A stretch of DNA of 64,000 bases from Desulforapulum sp034007745. GTDB lineage: Bacteria > Desulfobacterota > Desulfobacteria > Desulfobacterales > Desulfobacteraceae. The notes under the pieces are model-generated. The model had not been told where the DNA came from and made no database searches. It was given only the letters and a program-made list of their open reading frames with translations. Position 1 is the stretch's first letter; every line of letters begins with the position of its first letter. The translations under genes were made by a program, and so were the position numbers. Shown here in pieces: positions 52,746 through 61,653 of the stretch. The DNA lies in the NCBI GenBank assembly GCA_034007745.1, contig JAVEQI010000014.1:11830-75829 (forward strand), given 5' to 3'.

Positions 52746-53601
52746 AAAGAGGTTTTTTGCTCGGTTTTATAAAGCCCGCCTGCTCGCCCTTTTTAAAGAA
52801 GGTTTCAATGGCAGCCTCACCCTCTTTGCTAAGATACAACGAAAACTCATTCACATAGAGGTCGATGTGCCGGGCGATCACACCGTTGTCAAGCTCCTGG
52901 GCATGCTCATTTATGTATTGTCGACCGGATTCGGGATTGTTTGCGGCATGGTCAATGCTTTGCCTGATAAGGGCCTCTATCCTCTTTGCAACGATGGGTC
53001 CAAGCGTTCGTTTTACGGCAATACACCCCAGGGGAATGGGCAGGCCAGTGTGATCTTCCCACCAGGATCCAAGGTCTGCAAGGCATTCGAGTCCCAGGTT
53101 GCCAAACACAAACCTGCCCTCGTGGATGATCACCCCGAGATCGGCTTCACCCTTGAGAACAGATGGCATCACGGTCTCAAAGGGCATGGCCGTAAGTTTT
53201 GCCTCTATTCCAGGAAATTTCTGTTCAAGGAAAAATCTGAACAAAAGACAGGCAGTGGTGCCCAATCCCGGAACGGCCACCTTGAGCCTCATGTTGGGAA
53301 CAATCCCTGTGCCGGGTTTTGCTACCACAAGGGGGCCGCATCCCCGGCCAAGGGCTGAACCGGTTCTTAAAAGGGCATACTCATCCCTCAGGCTGCCAAG
53401 GGCCGCAAACGACAGCTTGGTGACATCAAAGATTCCTTCACCCGCCTTCTGGTTCAGTGTCTCCACATCGGCCAGGGTGATGGTGAAGTCAAGCTCCGGA
53501 TCTGTCACAATGTTTGCCGCAATGCCATGGAAAATATAGGTGTCGTTGGGGCAACTTGAATAGGCAAGGGACAGGTTTTTTTTTGGGCTCAATCTTTTCA
53601 C
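52738..53601 (-). CDS. mqnD: 1,4-dihydroxy-6-naphthoate synthase
   Basis: 287 residues, periplasmic-binding-protein-like fold without a signal peptide. The N-terminal signature is LSLAYSSCPNDTYIFHG. Also seen are VETLNQKA, DVTKLSFAAL and the segment GLPIPLGCIAVKR. Makes the naphthoate ring from cyclic dehypoxanthine futalosine. Transcribed toward mqnA, outside the mqnE-mqnC operon. An mqnB-type futalosine hydrolase is not in the window. Confidence 0.92.
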   Translation of the reverse strand: MKRLSPKKNLSLAYSSCPNDTYIFHGIAANIVTDPELDFTITLADVETLNQKAGEGIFDVTKLSFAALGSLRDEYALLRTGSALGRGCGPLVVAKPGTGIVPNMRLKVAVPGLGTTACLLFRFFLEQKFPGIEAKLTAMPFETVMPSVLKGEADLGVIIHEGRFVFGNLGLECLADLGSWWEDHTGLPIPLGCIAVKRTLGPIVAKRIEALIRQSIDHAANNPESGRQYINEHAQELDNGVIARHIDLYVNEFSLYLSKEGEAAIETFFKKGEQAGFIKPSKKPLFL

Positions 53602-53896
53602 CTTGTAACTTCTGATTTTTCGGTTGAAGTCATATTAATGGGATAATCGTTATCATTATTCGAGGATCATGGCAATGGTTTTGATTTCATGGTGAAACAG
53701 CATGCTTAAACAGTTAAACAGGTTAGGATTAACAGGGAGGATGTAAATTTCAACCGGTCTGTCCCGGGGGTCTGCCTATTGATTCTTGACTTAAAACCGG
53801 TATTTTTATATTGATAGTTCTGACAAACGGTTTCAGCCTGGCCGTTTTTTAGGTTTTGTATGAATTTTTTGAACCTTAAATACCATAGGAAAAAAC

Positions 53897-54583
53897 ATGG
53901 GAAAAAATATTGTAGAGAAGATTGATAATCTCATCCCCATAAACACGGTGCTCGTGAGTGTATCGGACAAGCAGGGGCTTGAGGTACTGATTCCTGCCCT
54001 TGTTGCGGTTAACCCGAAGATCAAAATTCTTTCCACGGGGGGAACCTTTTCCAGGATTCAGGAGATCCTGGGGCAGGATTCCAAAGACCTGCTGCAGCAG
54101 GTGTCCGATTATACCGGTCAGCCCGAAACCCAGGGCGGGCTTGTCAAAACCCTCGACTTCAGGATTTATCTTGGGCTCCTGACAGAAACTTATAATGATG
54201 CCCATCAGGAGGATCTCAAACGTACCTCGTCCATGACCATCGACATGGTGGTGGCTAACCTCTATCCGTTCAAGCAGACCATTGCAAAGGCCGGAGTAAC
54301 CTGTGAACACGCCCGGGGAAATATTGATATCGGCGGGCCCACCATGATCAGGGCTGCGGCCAAGAATTTCATCCGGGTGGCGTCGGTTGTAGATCCCGAA
54401 TCCTATGCCGGTATTGTAAACTGCCTTGAAGAAAACACGGGGTGCCTCACCCTTGAGGACAGATTTAACCTTGCAAGAAGAGCCTTTAAACACACGGCCG
54501 ATTATGACGCCGCCATATCGGGGTATCTTGAAACCCTGACCATGAACCAGGTCAACGCCTGCTACAGCAGTGAAGGAGAATAA
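53897..54583 (+). CDS. purH: IMP cyclohydrolase (stand-alone PurH N domain)
   Basis: 228 residues equal to the MGS-like N-terminal domain of bifunctional PurH: VLVSVSDKQGLE, ILSTGGTF, TLDFRIYLGLL and NIDIGGPTMIRAAAKN. Closes FAICAR to IMP. The transformylase domain is a separate gene starting 4 bases later, so the usual fused enzyme is split. AGGA lies 10 bases before the ATG; a -35-like TTGACT is near 53789. Confidence 0.9.
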   Translation: MGKNIVEKIDNLIPINTVLVSVSDKQGLEVLIPALVAVNPKIKILSTGGTFSRIQEILGQDSKDLLQQVSDYTGQPETQGGLVKTLDFRIYLGLLTETYNDAHQEDLKRTSSMTIDMVVANLYPFKQTIAKAGVTCEHARGNIDIGGPTMIRAAAKNFIRVASVVDPESYAGIVNCLEENTGCLTLEDRFNLARRAFKHTADYDAAISGYLETLTMNQVNACYSSEGE

Positions 54584-54586
54584 CCC

Positions 54587-55837
54587 ATGGCTGAAGATTT
54601 GAAAAAAATGTACAAGACGGTTATGGACGATCATTTTACCCCTGCCATGGAGATCAGCTTTGTGGACGGGGAAAAACGCCAGACCCTGGTCTATGAAAAG
54701 GTGTCCTGGACCATTGAAGGGATTAAAAAGGGGCTGAGGTATGGTGAGAACCCGGGCCAGGAGGCGGCCCTTTACCGCCTTGTCAACGGCAACCTCGTTC
54801 TGGGGGATGTTGAGACCATAAAGCCTGGTCGATACCTTGTGTCGGACCTCGAACTTCTCCAGTCGGGAAAGCACCCGGGCAAGACAAACCTCACGGATGC
54901 CGACAATGCCTTGAACATCCTGCGCTACTTCTCAGACATGCCCTGTGCCGTCATTGTCAAGCATAACAACCCCTGCGGCGTTGCCAGGGCCAAGACCCTG
55001 GAGCAGGCCTATGACAAGGCCTACATGGCGGACAGGGTAGCGGCCTTTGGCGGATGCATAGCCCTTAACCGGGCCGTAGACAAAAGCACAGCAGAGGCAA
55101 TTGCCAATCAGTATGCAGAGGTGGTTGTGGCCCCGGACTTTGAAGAGGGAACCCTTGAAATCCTAGGCCAGAGGAAAAATCTGAGGCTGATTCGCATCAA
55201 TGCCATGGATAAGCTTGCCACCTATATTGGTGACCGGGTGATTGACTTTAAAAGCCTCATGGACGGCGGGCTTGTCGCCCAATGGTCGTTTGCCCCAACT
55301 TCCCTCACAGAGCAGGACCTCACCCTTGCCGCCACGGTTTATAAGGACAAGACTTACACTGTGAATCGTAAACCCACGGAACAGGAGTACAAGGACATGC
55401 TCTTTGGCTGGCTTGTGGAGTCGGGCATTACCTCAAACTCAGTGATTTACGTCAAGGACAACGTAACTGTCGGGATAGGAACCGGTGAGCAGGACAGGGT
55501 AGGGGTTGCCGAGATAGCCGTTGACAAGGCTTATAGAAAGCTCATGGACCGCTACAGCTTTGAGCGGTACAACACCCCCTTTAATATCCTGAAAGAGAGT
55601 GAAAAAAGGGCCGAGATAGAGGAGGCAGTAAAGGCGGTCAAGGGCGGGCTGATCGGATCCACCATGGTGAGCGATGCTTTCTTCCCGTTCAGGGACGGCA
55701 TTGACGTTGGGCTTGCCCAGGGGGTCAAGAGCGTCATTCAGCCGGGCGGTTCCATGAACGACTACGAGTCCATAGAGGCCTGCAACGAGAACGATGCAAC
55801 CATGGTCTACACCGGCCAGAGAAGCTTTAAGCATTAG
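54587..55837 (+). CDS. AICAR transformylase (stand-alone PurH C domain)
   Basis: 416 residues matching the AICARFT domain: LRYGENPGQEAALY, VIVKHNNPCGVA with the catalytic Lys-His, RVAAFGGCIALN and the C-terminal VSDAFFPFRDGID with VIQPGGSMND. Transfers the formyl group from 10-formyl-THF to AICAR. Together with the upstream gene it replaces one bifunctional PurH; both domains are complete and the stop between them is clean, so this is a genuine two-gene form and not a frameshift. Confidence 0.92.
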   Translation: MAEDLKKMYKTVMDDHFTPAMEISFVDGEKRQTLVYEKVSWTIEGIKKGLRYGENPGQEAALYRLVNGNLVLGDVETIKPGRYLVSDLELLQSGKHPGKTNLTDADNALNILRYFSDMPCAVIVKHNNPCGVARAKTLEQAYDKAYMADRVAAFGGCIALNRAVDKSTAEAIANQYAEVVVAPDFEEGTLEILGQRKNLRLIRINAMDKLATYIGDRVIDFKSLMDGGLVAQWSFAPTSLTEQDLTLAATVYKDKTYTVNRKPTEQEYKDMLFGWLVESGITSNSVIYVKDNVTVGIGTGEQDRVGVAEIAVDKAYRKLMDRYSFERYNTPFNILKESEKRAEIEEAVKAVKGGLIGSTMVSDAFFPFRDGIDVGLAQGVKSVIQPGGSMNDYESIEACNENDATMVYTGQRSFKH

Positions 55838-55843
55838 TAAGAT

Positions 55844-56638
55844 ATGAACCAGCAGAGTCAAATATATAGAAAAGAAGTGCCTGTCATTCTCACGGCCTTT
55901 GGCACCACGGCAAAGGCATTTTCAACCTATGAGAAAATGGACGCCGTGTTCAAAGAGGAGCTGCCCGGGCATAATATCATCTGGTCCTACTCTTCCCGGG
56001 TGGTAAAGGATGCCTTGAAAAAAGAGAAAAACATGGATCTTCAAGACCCGGGGCAAGTACTTGAAAGCCTTGACCGAAAGGGCCATCCCTGGGCGGTTCT
56101 CCAGTCCTTACACCTCATCGGCGGACATGAGCTTCACAGGCTTGCGGCCCAGCGAAACAGTGTAAAGATGCGAACCTCCCTGGGCCTTCCCCTTTTGTCC
56201 TCTTTCCAGGATTTTAAGGATGTTGCCAGGGCGTTAAAGCCCGTTATCCCTCATGATCCAGACCTTGCAGTTCTGGTGCTGGGCCACGGCACGGATCATC
56301 CCTCGTGGACATCCTATTACGCCCTTGAGGCCATCATGGGACAGGAGTACGGCCCCCGGGTGTTTTCAGGAGTGGTGGAGGGCTTTCCTGAAATGGGTGA
56401 GACCATTGATAGAATCTTGAAAAACGGGTTTAAAAAAGTCCTGATAGTTCCCCTTCTCCTGGTGGCAGGGGTTCATTTCATGGAAGACATCACAGGCAAT
56501 GAGGACTCATGGCAAAGACAGCTTGAGCACAACAACATCGAGGTGAGTCTTATCTCCCACGGGGTAGGGCACGTAGACGGCATCACCCGGATCTTTTCAA
56601 GGCACATCAAAGAGGCCCTGGATGTGATTCCCCTGTGA
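55844..56638 (+). CDS. cbiK: Sirohydrochlorin cobaltochelatase CbiK-like
   Basis: 264 residues of the class II chelatase CbiK. Two similar halves carry the metal-binding histidines: AFGTTAKAF with SLHLIGGHEL in the first, VLGHGTDHPSW and VAGVHFMEDI in the second. Inserts Co2+ (or Fe2+) into sirohydrochlorin for cobalamin or sirohaem. There is no signal peptide, so the cytoplasmic form. Six bases after the AICAR transformylase gene. Confidence 0.9.
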   Translation: MNQQSQIYRKEVPVILTAFGTTAKAFSTYEKMDAVFKEELPGHNIIWSYSSRVVKDALKKEKNMDLQDPGQVLESLDRKGHPWAVLQSLHLIGGHELHRLAAQRNSVKMRTSLGLPLLSSFQDFKDVARALKPVIPHDPDLAVLVLGHGTDHPSWTSYYALEAIMGQEYGPRVFSGVVEGFPEMGETIDRILKNGFKKVLIVPLLLVAGVHFMEDITGNEDSWQRQLEHNNIEVSLISHGVGHVDGITRIFSRHIKEALDVIPL

Positions 56639-56660
56639 TACTGATGAGCTCTTTTTTCTG

Positions 56661-56760
56661 GAAAAGAAGGTGCTGGGTGTTGGGTACTGGGTGTTAGCAG
56701 GAACTGCTTTTCATTATTCGTTGTGACAGGATCGCCTGCCATGTGGGGTTTTTTATAAGA
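56661..56760. repeat. TTCGTTGTG-hairpin-CATGTG element, copy B
   Basis: About 100 bases, the best intergenic copy. It contains a degenerate CTGGGTGTTGGGTACTGGGT stretch, CATTATTCGTTGTG, a central ACAGG-ATCG-CCTG hairpin and CATGTGGGGTT. It lies between convergent genes and is followed immediately by heptanucleotide array 2. Confidence 0.8.
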
Positions 56761-56797
56761 AACAGCCATTAGCCATTAGCCATTAGCTAACAGCTAT
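56761..56797. repeat. Heptanucleotide tandem array 2
   Basis: AACAGC, CATTAGC three times, TAACAGC, TAT: the same framing and period as 6461-6497, but with different units. Between the convergent cbiK and the 108-residue gene. Confidence 0.85.
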
Positions 56798-56826
56798 ATA
56801 GAAAAGCCCATGGCTGGCCCTGTTTT

Positions 56827-57153
56827 TTAATCAGGCCTGATATGTTCGGACATCTCTGACAGGTTGATCTCGTGTTGGCCTTGTTTTTCAATTTTCAGGG
56901 CCCTGTTTCGAAAGTCTTTCTCATCAATTTTTTTCTTTACCCACTCGTGCCATACAGTTTTTTGGGAGGAGACTACAGTATCGAATTCCTGGGACGGATC
57001 AAATTTTTCAATTGCGTTATCGGCAATCCAGACACAGTAGTTGCATTTTTTCTCACCATTTTCGAGAACTTTAAAAAAATAACGAAAAGTCTTACTTCCA
57101 GGTTTTAATCCCTCTTCGATCTCATAATTTCTATATGTCCATTTTTCCTGCAT
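56827..57153 (-). CDS. Small hypothetical protein
   Basis: 108 residues, soluble, charged (many Lys and Glu), with a beta-rich first half (WTYRNYEIEEGLKPGS, YFFKVLENGEKKCNYCVWI) and a helical tail. GGGAGG lies 5 bases before the ATG at 57153, so this start is far better than the longer frame from 57270. I recognise no family. The pattern of a short sheet with CNYC is suggestive of nothing specific. Stands alone between convergent and divergent neighbours. Confidence 0.7.
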   Translation of the reverse strand: MQEKWTYRNYEIEEGLKPGSKTFRYFFKVLENGEKKCNYCVWIADNAIEKFDPSQEFDTVVSSQKTVWHEWVKKKIDEKDFRNRALKIEKQGQHEINLSEMSEHIRPD

Positions 57154-57394
57154 TTTATCCTCCCGGGTAAATTTCTCATTGGTCAAAATGATGATCAAGG
57201 CCAAAAAACTTGATTTGTAAGAACTAAATATATACATGCGGTTGTATTTGGCAACTGTAATCCTAGCCACGATGCTATTAAAGATTAGAATTATTGCAGG
57301 GAATCGAAATCCCTGGAAAAGATGGTATTAATGAAATATAGTACCGAAAGTTTTGTAACTACTTACTGATTTTAACCCACAGGAGAGTGAACTC

Positions 57395-58468
57395 ATGAAT
57401 CCTGGTACTCTTATTCCTGCCCCGGATGCCATCCCGGTACCTTGGGGGTGGTTTTACGCATTGCTGATGTTGACATTCCTGCTGCACATTCTGGTGATGA
57501 ATGCCATGCTCGGCGGTGGTATCATCACCCTCATAAGTACCCTGCGCTCCGGGAAACAGGATAATCTTGTCGCAAGGGAATTCAGCTATAAATGGCCCTA
57601 CACCATAGCATTTGCGGTGAATATGGGAGTTGCGCCGCTGCTGTTTGTGCAGGTCCTTTACGGGCAATTTTATTACACAAGCTCCATTCTCATGGCGGTC
57701 TGCTGGTTTTCCATCTTCGGACTGCTGATTCTTGCCTACTATGCCGCCTATGTGTACGATTTCAAGTTTGACCTGCTGGGTACGTGGCGGGTCTTTGTCA
57801 TCTCTTTTGCGGTTCTGCTCATGCTGACCATCGCCTTTTTCTTTGTTAACAACATGACGCTGATGCTGCAGCCTGCCCAGTGGGGCGCTTATTTTAAGGC
57901 GGCCGGAGGAACCCTTCTCAACCTGGGCGATCCCATTCTTGTGCCCCGATACCTGCATTTTGTGGTGGGGTCCGTGGCCGTGGCCGGACTTTATCTTGCC
58001 TTGATCGGTCATTTTGGGTACACAAAGAGCAAGGTAGATCCCAAGGCCTTGGTGGAAAAGGGATTGCAATATTTCACCCTTGCCACCGGTATTCAGGTGG
58101 TTTTTGGGATCTGGTTTCTTCTCTCATTGCCAAGGGAAATAATGATGCTCTTCATGGGGGGCAGCGCCTACGGCACCGGTCTCCTTACAGCGGGTCTGAT
58201 CCTGGCCGGGGTGGCGCTTTACTATGGTGTCCGGCGTCGTCCCATTGGTGCTTCTGTAACTGCCCTTGTTCTTGTTACCGTGATGGTTTTCATGCGGGAT
58301 CTGGTTCGGATTGCCTACCTTAAACCCTGGTTTGAACTTTCCCATCTGGAAGTTCGGCCGGAGTATTCTCCGCTGATATTTTTCCTTGTGATCTTTGCCG
58401 TGGGGCTCGGGATGATAGGCTACATGCTCAAGCTTGTCTTCAGGTGTCCCAGGGAGGTGTCTGAATGA
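57395..58468 (+). CDS. CydA-superfamily membrane subunit, cytochrome bd-like
   Basis: 357 residues with about nine helices. Helix 1 carries His in FLLHILVMNAMLGGG, as CydA-type proteins carry a haem histidine in TM1. The layout matches the shortened CydA-like partners seen in the bd-superfamily. AGGAG lies 8 bases before the ATG. Overlaps the next gene (ATGA), which encodes a related subunit with a haem c. Probably oxidises or reduces menaquinone in the membrane. A true oxygen reductase is unlikely without the normal CydA/CydB pair, but cannot be excluded. Confidence 0.75.
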   Translation: MNPGTLIPAPDAIPVPWGWFYALLMLTFLLHILVMNAMLGGGIITLISTLRSGKQDNLVAREFSYKWPYTIAFAVNMGVAPLLFVQVLYGQFYYTSSILMAVCWFSIFGLLILAYYAAYVYDFKFDLLGTWRVFVISFAVLLMLTIAFFFVNNMTLMLQPAQWGAYFKAAGGTLLNLGDPILVPRYLHFVVGSVAVAGLYLALIGHFGYTKSKVDPKALVEKGLQYFTLATGIQVVFGIWFLLSLPREIMMLFMGGSAYGTGLLTAGLILAGVALYYGVRRRPIGASVTALVLVTVMVFMRDLVRIAYLKPWFELSHLEVRPEYSPLIFFLVIFAVGLGMIGYMLKLVFRCPREVSE

Positions 58469-59763
58469 ATTATCCTGTGTGGGAACTGACCACCTATGGG
58501 GGAGGGTTTCTGATCGCCCTTGTTGCGGTTGTTCATGTTCTTGTTGCCCATTTTGCAGTTGGAGGAGGACTTTTTCTTGTAACTCTGGAAAAAAAAGCCT
58601 ACCGGGAAGAAAATCTTAAAATCCTCGAATATGTCAAAAAACACAGCAAGTTTTTTCTGCTGCTGACCATGGTGTTTGGAGGTTTGACAGGGGTGGGCAT
58701 CTGGTGGACCATTGCCCTTTTGAACCCGGCAGCAACTTCCAGCCTGATTCACATTTTTGTGTTTGGCTGGGCAGCTGAATGGGTGTTTTTTCTTGTGGAA
58801 ATTATCGCGCTCTTTATCTACTTTTACACCTTTGGCAGGATGAACAGGAAGGATCATGTCCGCATCGGCTGGATCTATTTTATTGCGGCCTGGTTGTCTC
58901 TTTTTCTTATCAACGGCATTATAGGCTTCATGCTGACTCCTGGGGAGTGGATTGAAAACCGCAATTTCTGGTGGGGTTTTTTCAACCCCACTTTCTGGCC
59001 GTCCCTTGTTTTTCGCACCGGTCTTTCCCTTGTTCTGTGCGGTGTGTTCGGCTTTGTAACGGCCGCATTTCTAAAGGATGATGATCTGCGGCAAAACATC
59101 ATGGGTACCTGTGCAAGGTGGGTTGCGGTTCCCTTTGTGTTGATGCTCCTTGGCGGCATATGGTACATGAATGCCCTGCCTGCTGAACCAAGGGCAATGA
59201 TCATGGGCAAATCCCCTGAAATGGGATTCTATCTCAATACATTGATCTGGGTTATTCCTATTTTGTTCGTTTCCTCCATGGCCATGACCCTGAGACTGCC
59301 GCAAAATTTTCAGAAGGGATTCTGCTTCGTCGTTGTTGCCCTGGCCCTTGTCTATTTTGGTGCCTTTGAGTTTTTACGGGAAGGGTCCCGACGTCCTTAC
59401 ATTATTTACGATTACATGTACTCAAATCAGGTCTATGTGGATGATGCGGCTAAATTAGATGAGGCGGGTTTCCTGGCCACGGCCAAATGGACACAGCAGT
59501 CCGAGGTAACCGACAACAACCTCATGGAGGCGGGGTACGATCTTTTTAAATTTCAGTGCAGCGCCTGTCATTCCGTGGGGGGAGTTCTCAACGATATAAA
59601 ACCGCTGATTGCCAAGTATGACAGTGTCTTTGGCATGGATGCAAAGCTTAACGGGTTGAACAGGTTTAATAACTATATGCCCCACTTCATGGGCACCCGA
59701 AACGAGAGGTGGGCCCTTGCCAACTATATAGTCCTGGGACCCGATCTGCGTTCAGAGCAATAG
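58465..59763 (+). CDS. CydA-like membrane subunit with C-terminal haem c motif
   Basis: 432 residues. The N-terminal 300 residues form about eight helices in CydA order. TM1 has paired His (VVHVLVAHFAVGGG), TM3 is FLVEIIALFIYFYTFGRM with a membrane Glu, TM4 ends INGIIGFMLTPGEW, comparable to the ANGWMQNP segment of CydA. A C-terminal extension (about 355-432) carries one CSACH haem site and NNYMPHFMG with a likely methionine ligand. This corresponds to bd-superfamily members with a c-type domain (OR-C/OR-N-like). It would pass electrons to or from the heptaheme cytochrome encoded next. Confidence 0.78.
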   Translation: MNYPVWELTTYGGGFLIALVAVVHVLVAHFAVGGGLFLVTLEKKAYREENLKILEYVKKHSKFFLLLTMVFGGLTGVGIWWTIALLNPAATSSLIHIFVFGWAAEWVFFLVEIIALFIYFYTFGRMNRKDHVRIGWIYFIAAWLSLFLINGIIGFMLTPGEWIENRNFWWGFFNPTFWPSLVFRTGLSLVLCGVFGFVTAAFLKDDDLRQNIMGTCARWVAVPFVLMLLGGIWYMNALPAEPRAMIMGKSPEMGFYLNTLIWVIPILFVSSMAMTLRLPQNFQKGFCFVVVALALVYFGAFEFLREGSRRPYIIYDYMYSNQVYVDDAAKLDEAGFLATAKWTQQSEVTDNNLMEAGYDLFKFQCSACHSVGGVLNDIKPLIAKYDSVFGMDAKLNGLNRFNNYMPHFMGTRNERWALANYIVLGPDLRSEQ

Positions 59764-59838
59764 CGGTATAACATTCTGACGGTCAAAGATAATGCTGTCG
59801 GACAAAAAAATACTGACCCGATTTACTGGAGTATGAAG

Positions 59839-61562
59839 ATGAAAAAAACATCAAGCAAAGTCTTGTGCCTCGCCTTAATAATCTGTGCCGTGGGAGCTGC
59901 TGCATTAATGGGATCTGTCATGGCACAAAGGAGCGTGGCCCAGGGTAAGGGGCAGGCGGTCGTCGGCCTTGGTGAGATGGACGGTCTTAACATGGGAAAN
60001 NNNNNNNNNNNNNNNNNNNNNNNNNNNNNNNNNNNNNNNNNNNNNNNNNNNNNNNNNNNNNNNNNNNNNNNNNNNNNNNNNNNNNNNNNNNNNNNNNNNC
60101 CTTAATAATCTGTGCCGTGGGAGCTGCTGCATTAATGGGATCTGTCATGGCACAAAGGAGCGTGGCCCAGGGTAAGGGGCAGGCGGTCGTCGGCCTTGGT
60201 GAGATGGACGGTCTTAACATGGGAAACCCTGTGGTTGAACAGAAAAACCTTCCTGTTACCATCCCTCCCTTTGACAAGGACAAGGATGAATACGTCCTTC
60301 TTGCGTGGAACAATCTCGGAATGCACTGTCTTTCGGACAGTGATCCCTATTGGATTCTTCTTCCCCCTGCCAACGACCTGTATGCCCAGCTTGTGAGACG
60401 TGCAGATCCGCCTGAACTTATCACCGACGGGGTTGAAATCAGCTACACGGTTCAGGAGGGGTTTGAAAACCCTCATAACCAGGTCAGATTCTGGGAATTT
60501 GCCGATAAACTCCTTGATGCTGATCTCGCACCTTCCGTGGGTGTCAGCGGACGCAAGGTCAACGGGACAATGGATATGGAAGAAAAACACCGGGCCTATA
60601 CGGCAGCTTTTATCCCGGTGGTTCCCTATTCCAAGGATGGAGCCTACAATCCCTATCCGATTTTTACCATCACAGCCCGGGATAAAGATACGGGTGAGGT
60701 GCTTGCCACAACTAAAACTGTAGCACCCACCGCAACGGAAATGGGATGCAAAAACTGCCATGGCGGCGGCTGGCGGGTGGACGGGATGGCGGGATTCACC
60801 GATGCCACAAGTCGTGATGTACTGGCTGCCCATGATAAGAACAGCGGAACAAAACTTCTGGAACTGGCAGAAAAAGGTGAGCCAAAGCTCTGTCAGTCCT
60901 GCCATTCAGACCCGATCCTGGGGACCGAAGGAAAACCTGAACTGCTTAATTTCCCCGCTGCCATCCATGGCTGGCATGCAAGTTTTCTGACCGATCGAAA
61001 AGGTATGCAGGCCTGTGCTGCCTGTCATCCCTCACGCCCGGAAGGCCCCAGCAGCTGCTTTCGCAGTCACCATTCCGAGTTCATGGATTGCACCAACTGC
61101 CATGGGACCATGGAGGACCATGCCTTGAGCCTGCTTAAAAAAGAGCACCAGGCCGGTAAAAAAGGTGCGGCTCGATTGATGGAGCCTTTAAAGTCAAGAT
61201 CTGTTGCTTCGGTTGATGAAATCAATCCCAGGACGCCATGGGTTCAGCAGCCGGACTGCCTCACCTGCCACGAGGATTTTGAGGCGGGTCATACTGACGA
61301 TGCCTTCAATGTCTGGACAAGCGACGTGGATGATCTCTATCGCAACCGCCACGACGATATGGGTGCAATGATGTGCGCAGCCTGCCACGGCAGTCCCCAT
61401 GCGGTTTATCCGGCCAACCTCAATAAGCTCGGTACGAATAGGGACAGCATCCAGCCGCTGCAGTACCAGAAAAATGAGCGGCCCATTGGTAATGACTGCA
61501 CCGTCTGCCATACTGAGCAGCCGGACTTTGAAGCGCATCATCCCAACTCCCTGCGCATGTGA
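59839..61562 (+). CDS. Heptaheme cytochrome c, interrupted by scaffold gap
   Basis: Signal peptide and start lie left of 100 Ns and the main body to the right. The 127 bases before the gap (59873-59999) recur exactly after it (60100-60226). Merging them gives one intact 498-residue frame. GGAG precedes ATG 59839. After the signal peptide, an N-terminal domain (about 75-225, WNNLGMHCL...) has no haem. Seven CxxCH sites follow (Cys228, 276, 317, 342, 398, 437, 478), plus an odd CFRSHH at 331. Periplasmic or outer-surface electron carrier, last in the operon with the two CydA-like subunits. Confidence 0.85.
60000..60099. other. 100-N scaffold gap (assembly artefact)
   Basis: Exactly 100 Ns flanked by an identical 127-base overlap. 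The length suggests two contigs that end on a shared 127-mer and were scaffolded without merging. No real sequence need be missing. Confidence 0.95.
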
Positions 61563-61653
61563 TAAGGGCTGATCTTTTCGGGAATTTGAAATTACGACAG
61601 CCCAGGTATTCTTTAAGGCATGGAACTTTTCGTTTTTTAAAGGAGAGATTTAA

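Noticed and set aside
54583..54590. A frameshift breaking purH.
   Set aside because: Both halves have complete domains, and the second has its own ATG right after a clean stop; a natural gene fission is more likely.
59873..60226. A genuine 127-bp duplication in the cytochrome gene.
   Set aside because: The copies are exact, flank exactly 100 Ns, and merging them restores a clean frame; an assembly artefact explains all of it.
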